Shown one piece after another: positions 59,215 through 64,000 of a stretch of DNA of 64,000 bases. Under the pieces are notes generated by a model. That model searched no databases. It saw only the letters and a list, made by a program, of their open reading frames with translations, and was not told the origin of the DNA. Source of the DNA: Bog-532 sp963732345 (GTDB lineage: Bacteria; Actinomycetota; Actinomycetes; Streptosporangiales; Streptosporangiaceae); the NCBI GenBank assembly GCA_963732345.1, contig CAVSZI010000019.1, positions 124,001 through 188,000 on the forward strand, given 5' to 3'. Made by a program: the position numbers and the translations under genes. Numbering within the stretch: position 1 is the first letter of the stretch; each line of letters begins with the position of its first letter.

Positions 59215-60038
59215 AGGCCGCGGCGGCCGAGATCCGCAGTGCGATCGCGGAACGGGTCGCGGTCCTGGCCGAACGCGGGATCGTGCCCGGGCTGGGCACG
59301 GTCCTGGTCGGCGACGACCCCGGCAGTCGCGCCTACGTGAACGGCAAGCACCGGGACTGCGCCGAGGTCGGGATCGCGAGTATCCGGCGTGACCTGCCCG
59401 CCGACGCGACCCAGGAGCAGGTGGAGGCGGTCGTCGACGAGCTGAACGCCGATCCCGCCTGCACCGGGTACATCGTCCAGCTCCCGCTCCCGGCGGGCCT
59501 GGACGCGCACCGGGTGCTGCGCCGGATGGACCCGGCCAAGGACGCCGACGGCCTGCACCCGGTCAACCTCGGCAACCTGGTCCTCGGTGAGCGGGGACCG
59601 CTGCCGTGCACCCCGCGCGGGATCGTCGAACTGCTGCGGGTATACGGGGTCGAGATCGCGGGCGCGGACGTCACGGTGATCGGCCGCGGCATCACGGTCG
59701 GACGTTCGCTGGGCCTGCTGCTCACCCGGCGGAGCGAGAACGCGACCGTTACGCTCTGCCACACCGGCACCAAGGACCTGGCCGCGCACACCCGCGGGGC
59801 GGACATCGTGGTCGTGGCCGCGGGCGTGCCGGGCCTGCTCACCCCGGACATGGTCAAGCCCGGCGCGGCCGTACTCGACGTGGGGATCACCCGCACGGAT
59901 GCGGGCCTGGTCGGCGACGTGGCCCCGCCGGTGGTGGAGGTGGCCGGCTGGCTGGCCCCGATGCCCGGCGGTGTGGGCCCGATGACCCGCGCCATGCTGC
60001 TCCTCAACGTCGTGGAAGCCGCCGAACGGGCCGCCTGA
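59130..60038 (+). CDS. folD: Bifunctional methylene-THF dehydrogenase / methenyl-THF cyclohydrolase with IS-encoded N-terminus
   Basis: FolD makes 10-formyl-THF for PurN and PurH. Family sequence begins at AQILDGKAAAAEIR; SRAYVNGKHRDCAEVG (catalytic Tyr/Lys), QLPLPAGLD, DADGLHPVNLG, GRGITVGRSLGLLL (NADP loop) and PMPGGVGPMT are intact. The original Met-Thr codons were cut off by the IS. The codon before Ala is Asn, preceded by GTC, not a start. GTG 59130, inside the right end, has GAGGGAAGG 9 nt upstream and is my choice: 302 residues, about 20 of them from the element. ATG 59085 and GTG 59052 are alternatives. Confidence 0.88.
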   Translation: MKQEPRPARAENPRPSRRGEVNAQILDGKAAAAEIRSAIAERVAVLAERGIVPGLGTVLVGDDPGSRAYVNGKHRDCAEVGIASIRRDLPADATQEQVEAVVDELNADPACTGYIVQLPLPAGLDAHRVLRRMDPAKDADGLHPVNLGNLVLGERGPLPCTPRGIVELLRVYGVEIAGADVTVIGRGITVGRSLGLLLTRRSENATVTLCHTGTKDLAAHTRGADIVVVAAGVPGLLTPDMVKPGAAVLDVGITRTDAGLVGDVAPPVVEVAGWLAPMPGGVGPMTRAMLLLNVVEAAERAA

Positions 60039-60127
60039 TGGGGGGCCCTACCGGATCGGCTTCCCGGAAGTCTCGCGTCCAGCGCCACCCCGTTACCGGC
60101 AAGTTACTCTTCGGTAATACGATGTGA
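60038..60127 (+). CDS. Possible 29-residue ORF coupled to folD
   Basis: ATG 60038 overlaps the folD TGA by one base and reads a basic peptide (SRKSRVQRHPVTGKLLFG). The coupling geometry is good but codon evidence is too short. A membrane protein of about 100 residues often follows folD in actinobacteria; it is absent. Confidence 0.25.
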   Translation: MGGPTGSASRKSRVQRHPVTGKLLFGNTM

Positions 60128-60220
60128 TGAAGCAGGCGGAGCCCCTCATGGCGCTTTCCCTGCACTTTTTGGCAGGCTGTAGGTAGATGTGAACCCAATG
60201 CAAGGAGGTAGGCGTCGCCG

Positions 60221-61000
60221 ATGAACATCGTCGTCTGCGTCAAGCAGGTCCCGGATACGTGGGCTGAGCGGAAGCTGAAGCAAGGTGACGCCACTCTGGA
60301 TCGTGAGTCTGTTGATGGCTTGATCAATGAGCTGGATGAGTACGCCATTGAGGAGGCCTTGCAGATCAAGGAGGCGCATGGGGGTGAGGTCACGGTGGTG
60401 ACGATGGGCCCGGAGAAGGCGTCTGAATCGGTCCGCAAGGCGCTGTCGATGGGCGCGGACAAGGCCGTGCACCTGGTCGATGATGCGCTGGCGGGGTCGG
60501 ATGCATTGGCGACCTCCTATGCGCTGGCCCAGGTCCTGCAGAGCATCGGCTTCGACCTGGTGGTGCTGGGCGCGGAGTCGACCGATGCGCGGATGGGCGC
60601 GATGGCGGCGATGCTGGCCGAGCGGCTCGGGGTGGCGCAGTTGTCGCTGGCGTCCAAGGTGGAGATCGACGGTTCGCACGTCCGGGTCAACCGCCAGTCC
60701 GAGGATGGCTACTGGGTGGTGGAGGCCGATCTGCCCGCGGTGATCAGCGTGGTGGAGAAGATCAACGAGCCCCGGTATCCGTCGTTCAAGGGCATCATGG
60801 CCGCGAAGAAGAAGCCGATGCAGGTCCTGAGCCTGGCTGAGGCCGGGATCGACCCGTCCCTGGTGGGCCTGGCGAACGCCGCCACCGAGGTCGTCGACTT
60901 CACCGAACGGCCGCCGCGCCAGGCCGGGACGATCGTCAAGGACGAGGGAGACGGCGGGACCAAGGCCGCCGAGTTCCTCGCCGCGGGCAAGTTCATCTGA
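60221..61000 (+). CDS. etfB: Electron transfer flavoprotein beta subunit
   Basis: 259 residues from ATG 60221 behind AAGGAGG. MNIVVCVKQVPDTWAERKL, LDEYAIEEALQIKE, MGADKAVHL and the AMP-binding LGAESTDARMGAMAAMLAERLG motif identify EtfB. With EtfA it carries electrons from acyl-CoA dehydrogenases to the quinone pool. The first 400 bp use noticeably more T-ending codons (GAT, GTT, TTG, GAG/CAT mix) than the rest of the window. Confidence 0.96.
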   Translation: MNIVVCVKQVPDTWAERKLKQGDATLDRESVDGLINELDEYAIEEALQIKEAHGGEVTVVTMGPEKASESVRKALSMGADKAVHLVDDALAGSDALATSYALAQVLQSIGFDLVVLGAESTDARMGAMAAMLAERLGVAQLSLASKVEIDGSHVRVNRQSEDGYWVVEADLPAVISVVEKINEPRYPSFKGIMAAKKKPMQVLSLAEAGIDPSLVGLANAATEVVDFTERPPRQAGTIVKDEGDGGTKAAEFLAAGKFI

Positions 61001-61014
61001 GAAGGGGGGGCGAT

Positions 61015-61983
61015 ATGGCTGAGGTTCTGGTCCTGGCCGAGCACACCGGCGGCGAGGTCAAGAAGGTCACCCTGGAATTGCTGACGCTCGCGCGGCAGTT
61101 CGGCGAGCCGGCCGCGGTGTGGGCCGGTCCGGGTGCTGCGGAGGGCCAGTCCCGGCTGGCCGAGTACGGCGCGGCGCGAGTCTATGAGGCCGGCGGCAGC
61201 GAGTTCACCGGCTACGTGGCCGCCCCGGAAGCGGAGCTGCTGGCCTCGCTGGTCGAACAGAAGTCGCCCGTGGCGGTGCTTTTGGCCTCCACCGGGCAGA
61301 ACAAGGAAGTGGCGGGCCGGCTCGCGGTCAGGACGAACTCCGGGCTGCTGGCCAACGCGGTCGGGCTGACCGCGGGCGACGGCGGCCAGATCGTCGCCGA
61401 GCAGTCGGTCTTCGGCGGGGCCACGATCGTGCACTCGGCGGTCAAAACCGGCACCCCCGTCATCACCGTACGGCCGAACTCGGTCGCCCCCGCCCCGGCC
61501 CCGGCCGCCGCCGAACTGGCCAACGTGGACCTGAGCCTCAGCGACGCGGCCAGGGGCGCCAAGGTCACCGAGAAGGTGGTCCAGGAACGCGGGGAGCGCC
61601 CCGAGCTGGCCGAGGCGGCGATCGTGGTCTCCGGCGGCCGTGGCGTCGGCTCCGCGGACGGTTTTGAGCTGATCGAGAAGCTGGCCGACTCCCTGGGAGC
61701 GGCCGTGGGCGCGTCCCGGGCGGTGACCGACGCCGGCTGGTACCCGCACAAGTTCCAGGTCGGCCAGACCGGCATGACCGTCTCCCCGCAGCTGTACATG
61801 GCGATCGGCATCTCCGGCGCGATCCAGCACCGGGCCGGCATGCAGACCTCCAAGACCATCATCGCCGTGAACAAGGACCCCGAAGCGCCCATCTTCGAGC
61901 TGGCCGACTTCGGCGTGGTCGGTGACCTGTTCACCGTCGTCCCCCAGCTCATGGAGGACATCGCGAAACGATCAGGAGGCTGA
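61015..61983 (+). CDS. etfA: Electron transfer flavoprotein alpha subunit
   Basis: 322 residues from ATG 61015 with GAAGGGGGGG upstream, 14 nt after etfB. C-terminal FAD domain: VSGGRGVGSADGFELIEKLADSLGAAVGASRAVTDAGW, QVGQTGMTVSPQLYMAIGISGAIQHRAGM and INKDPEAPIFE-like VNKDPEAPIFELADFGVVGDLF. Forms a heterodimer with EtfB. No ferredoxin-like or acyl-CoA dehydrogenase gene is adjacent. Confidence 0.96.
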   Translation: MAEVLVLAEHTGGEVKKVTLELLTLARQFGEPAAVWAGPGAAEGQSRLAEYGAARVYEAGGSEFTGYVAAPEAELLASLVEQKSPVAVLLASTGQNKEVAGRLAVRTNSGLLANAVGLTAGDGGQIVAEQSVFGGATIVHSAVKTGTPVITVRPNSVAPAPAPAAAELANVDLSLSDAARGAKVTEKVVQERGERPELAEAAIVVSGGRGVGSADGFELIEKLADSLGAAVGASRAVTDAGWYPHKFQVGQTGMTVSPQLYMAIGISGAIQHRAGMQTSKTIIAVNKDPEAPIFELADFGVVGDLFTVVPQLMEDIAKRSGG

Positions 61984-62041
61984 CCGCGCTCGCCCCCGGG
62001 CCGCGGCGGCTGGACCGCCCGGCCCGGCGGGCCCTGCGTCC

Positions 62042-62132
62042 GCGGCAGGCGCAGCGGGCCCGGCAGGCGCAGCGGACCCGGCAGGCGCAGCGGACCCAGC
62101 GGGGCCCAGTGGGCCCGGCAGGCGCAGCGAGC
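62042..62132 (+). repeat. 18 bp tandem repeat in non-coding DNA
   Basis: Unit CCGGCAGGCGCAGCGGAC occurs at 62042 (variant), 62060 and 62078, and again at 62115 (variant) after a 19 nt interruption. It fills the 191 bp gap between etfA and the cysteine desulfurase and has the same unit length as the in-frame repeats elsewhere. Confidence 0.85.
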
Positions 62133-62162
62133 CCGGCGGGCCAGGCTAGCCCGCGACCCGGC

Positions 62163-62168
62163 TAGGCT
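62163..62168 (+). promoter_or_regulatory. Leaderless -10 box for the cysteine desulfurase
   Basis: TAGGCT ends 6 nt before GTG 62175. Confidence 0.45.
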
Positions 62169-62174
62169 AACCCC

Positions 62175-63344
62175 GTGATTTACCTCGATCATGCGGCTAC
62201 GACGCCGATGCTGCCCGAGGCCATCGAGGTGATGACGGAGGAGCTGGCTCAGCTCGGTAACCCCTCCTCACTGCACAACGCGGGCCGTCGCGCGCGCCGG
62301 GTCGTGGAGGAGTCGCGCGAGCAGATCGCCGAGGTCCTGAACGCCCGCCCGAGTGAGGTGGTCTTCACCAGCGGCGGCACCGAGGCGGACAACCTCGCCG
62401 TGAAGGGCCTGTACTGGGCCCGCCGTCAGGCGAATCCGGCCCGGCGGCGGATCCTGGTCACCTCGGTCGAGCATCACGCGGTGCTGGACTCGGTGGGCTG
62501 GCTCAGCCGCCACGAGGGCGCCGAGGCCTGCTGGCTGGACGTTGACCGCCAGGGCATGCTCCGGCCCGCGGCCCTGCGCGCCGCCATCGAGGCCGACCCG
62601 GGCCGGGTGGCGCTGGTCAGCGTCATGTGGGTAAACAACGAGGTCGGAACGGTGCTGCCGATCGCCGAGCTGGCCGAGGTCGCGCACTCCCACGGGATCG
62701 TCTTCCACAGCGACGCCGTGCAGGCCGCCGCGCAGCTCCCGGTCGACTTCGCGGCCTCCGGCGCGGACGCGCTGACCGTTACCGGGCACAAGCTCGGTGG
62801 CCCCATCGGCGTCGGGGCGCTGCTGCTGCGGCGGGGCACCGAGCCCGTGCCGGTCCTGCACGGGGGCGGCCAGGAACGTGACGTGCGTTCCGGCACCCTC
62901 GACGCCCCGGCTATCCGGGCCTTCGCGACCGCCGTCATCATCTCGGCGGAGCGCCGCGAGGCCGAGGCCAAGCGCCTGGCCGTGCTGCGGGACGACCTGA
63001 TCCGGCAGGTCACCGAGGCGGTCCCGGACGCCGTGCTGAACGGGCCGCCGCCCGGCCCGGGCCGGCTGCCCGGCAACGCGCACTTCTCCTTCCCCGGCTG
63101 TGAGGGCGACGCACTGCTCATGTTGCTGGACGCCAAGGGCATCGCCTGCTCGACCGGCTCGGCCTGCACCGCCGGCGTGGCCCAGCCCAGCCACGTCCTG
63201 CTCGCCATGGGCGCAGACGAGGACCGGGCGCGCGGCTCGCTGCGCTTCTCCCTGGGCCACACCAGCACCCAGGAAGACGTCGACGCGGTAGCCGCCGCCA
63301 TCGGCGAAGCCGTGGAACGCGCCCGCCGCGCCCCGTCGCGCTGA
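62175..63344 (+). CDS. Cysteine desulfurase (IscS/NifS class)
   Basis: 389 residues from GTG 62175. YLDHAATTPM, TSGGTEADNLAVKG, SVEHHAVLD, HSDAVQA, PLP-Lys206 in TVTGHKLGGP and the catalytic Cys331 in STGSACTAG show a class I enzyme with a complete mobile loop. It supplies persulfide sulfur; the gene precedes mnmA, so tRNA 2-thiouridine formation is a likely use, beside Fe-S assembly. Confidence 0.95.
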   Translation: MIYLDHAATTPMLPEAIEVMTEELAQLGNPSSLHNAGRRARRVVEESREQIAEVLNARPSEVVFTSGGTEADNLAVKGLYWARRQANPARRRILVTSVEHHAVLDSVGWLSRHEGAEACWLDVDRQGMLRPAALRAAIEADPGRVALVSVMWVNNEVGTVLPIAELAEVAHSHGIVFHSDAVQAAAQLPVDFAASGADALTVTGHKLGGPIGVGALLLRRGTEPVPVLHGGGQERDVRSGTLDAPAIRAFATAVIISAERREAEAKRLAVLRDDLIRQVTEAVPDAVLNGPPPGPGRLPGNAHFSFPGCEGDALLMLLDAKGIACSTGSACTAGVAQPSHVLLAMGADEDRARGSLRFSLGHTSTQEDVDAVAAAIGEAVERARRAPSR

Positions 63345-63488
63345 CAGTCCGCCCGCCGGTCCCGCCGCCCTGCTCCGCGTCGCCCCGGCTACGTCCCCGC
63401 TCCCTCCGCCACCGCCCCGCCTCCCGTCGACCCTGGCTCGCGTCCCATGGGTGGAGCCGGTCCCGTGGACGCGTAGCCTCGGTAGGCG

Positions 63489-64000
63489 ATGACTTCTCTA
63501 CGGGTGCTGGCCGCCTTGTCCGGCGGCGTTGATTCGGCGACGGCCGCCGCACGGGCCGTGGACGCCGGCCACGAGGTGACCGCCGTCCATCTCGCGCTGT
63601 CCGCCAACCCGAGCTCCTACCGCACCGGCGCGCGGGGCTGCTGCACGCTGGAGGACGCGCGGGACGCCCGCCGCGCCGCCGACGTGATCGGTGTCCCGTT
63701 CTACGTCTGGGACATGGCCGAACGGTTCCACCACGACGTGGTCGACGACTTCGTGGCCGAGTACGCGGCCGGCCGCACGCCGAACCCGTGCGTCCGCTGC
63801 AACGAGAAGATCAAGTTCGCCGCGGTCCTGGACCGGGCGCTGGCGCTCGGCTTCAACGCGGTCTGCACCGGCCACCACGCCAGGCTGGAGAACGGCCTGC
63901 TGCGCCGCAGCGTCGACAATGCCAAGGACCAGTCCTACGTGCTGGCGGTGCTCACCCGCGACCAGCTCGCGCACGCGATGTTCCCGCTCGGCGACACCAC
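63489..64000 (+). CDS. mnmA: tRNA-uridine 2-sulfurtransferase MnmA, N-terminal part (runs off the window)
   Basis: 170 codons from ATG 63489 to the window end without a stop. LAALSGGVDSATAA is the PP-loop (residues 11-16 SGGVDS), TPNPCVRCNEKIKF holds the first catalytic Cys101, and CTGHHARLE and DQSYVLAVLTRDQL are typical. Uses sulfur from the cysteine desulfurase upstream to thiolate U34 of tRNAs. TAGCCT (63474-63479) lies 9 nt before the ATG. The second catalytic Cys is outside the window. Confidence 0.95.
   Translation, partial: MTSLRVLAALSGGVDSATAAARAVDAGHEVTAVHLALSANPSSYRTGARGCCTLEDARDARRAADVIGVPFYVWDMAERFHHDVVDDFVAEYAAGRTPNPCVRCNEKIKFAAVLDRALALGFNAVCTGHHARLENGLLRRSVDNAKDQSYVLAVLTRDQLAHAMFPLGDT

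Noticed and set aside
1..64000. tRNA or rRNA genes
   Set aside because: No conserved T-arm (GGTTCGAnnCC) in a cloverleaf context or rRNA signature was seen; GGTTCGC in the dispersed repeats lacks the rest of a tRNA.

Overview
The window is a 64 kb piece of a very GC-rich (third positions almost all G/C) actinobacterial chromosome. The gene content points to a filamentous actinomycete outside Streptomyces, possibly Streptosporangiales or a relative: a qcrCAB-ctaE supercomplex cluster with a long-tailed cytochrome b and ctaF, a PimB-type mannosyltransferase, a PIG-L (mycothiol-type) deacetylase, an XRE/DUF397 pair, a conservon (cvn) cluster and a four-PASTA kinase. The order assignment is inference. 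Gene order is dense and mostly single-copy housekeeping; I saw no rRNA, tRNA, CRISPR array or prophage.

Layout. 1-1.5 kb: end of alr and tsaE. 1.6-15.6 kb: respiration (tusA-like, ctaC-ctaD-ctaF; a LuxR two-component pair; ctaE-qcrC-qcrA-qcrB on the minus strand), then a receiver-only protein, trpD and an Lrp ligand-binding protein. 15.6-31 kb: exonuclease, Cys-rich small protein, NlpC/P60 hydrolase, pimB, a ParE/Phd-type toxin-antitoxin pair, a duplicated membrane protein, fadD15-like ligase, phosphoesterase, ROK glucokinase, carboxylesterase, a plsC remnant, pfkA and a PASTA kinase. 31-33.4 kb: thiO-thiS-thiG under a TPP riboswitch. 33.4-37.1 kb: a frameshifted FAD reductase, then tsaB-rimI-tsaD. 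37-44 kb: a CoxG-like protein, PIG-L deacetylase, amino-acid permease, XRE and DUF397 regulators and an anti-sigma-type ATPase. 43.5-48 kb: a conservon lacking its roadblock gene. 48-64 kb: pcrA, a B12-binding protein, sucCD, two membrane proteins, purN-purH, a TnpB element, folD, etfBA, cysteine desulfurase and the start of mnmA.

The most striking observation is at 57.87-59.19 kb. A TnpB-only IS200/IS605-type element sits exactly inside the folD start region. Joining the two flanks rebuilds ATG ACC GCG CAA ATC (Met-Thr-Ala-Gln-Ile), a normal FolD start preceded by a good ribosome binding site. The intact folD frame is now open back into the right end of the element, which offers a new GTG start with its own Shine-Dalgarno sequence, so FolD should carry about 20 transposon-encoded residues. 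The predicted guide of the element's omega RNA is the folD coding sequence itself.

Other themes: (1) many genes carry in-frame 12-18 bp minisatellites encoding Pro/Gly/Ala-rich linkers; (2) a dispersed GC-rich hairpin repeat occupies at least three gene ends, once as a perfect 108 bp tandem duplication; (3) three genes (ctaE, an FAD reductase, a CoxG-like gene) show single-base frameshifts, which may be real or assembly errors; (4) about a dozen genes have a TANNNT -10 box 6-9 nt before the start codon, the signature of leaderless mRNAs; (5) pfkA carries the Asp/Lys pair expected of a pyrophosphate-dependent enzyme.
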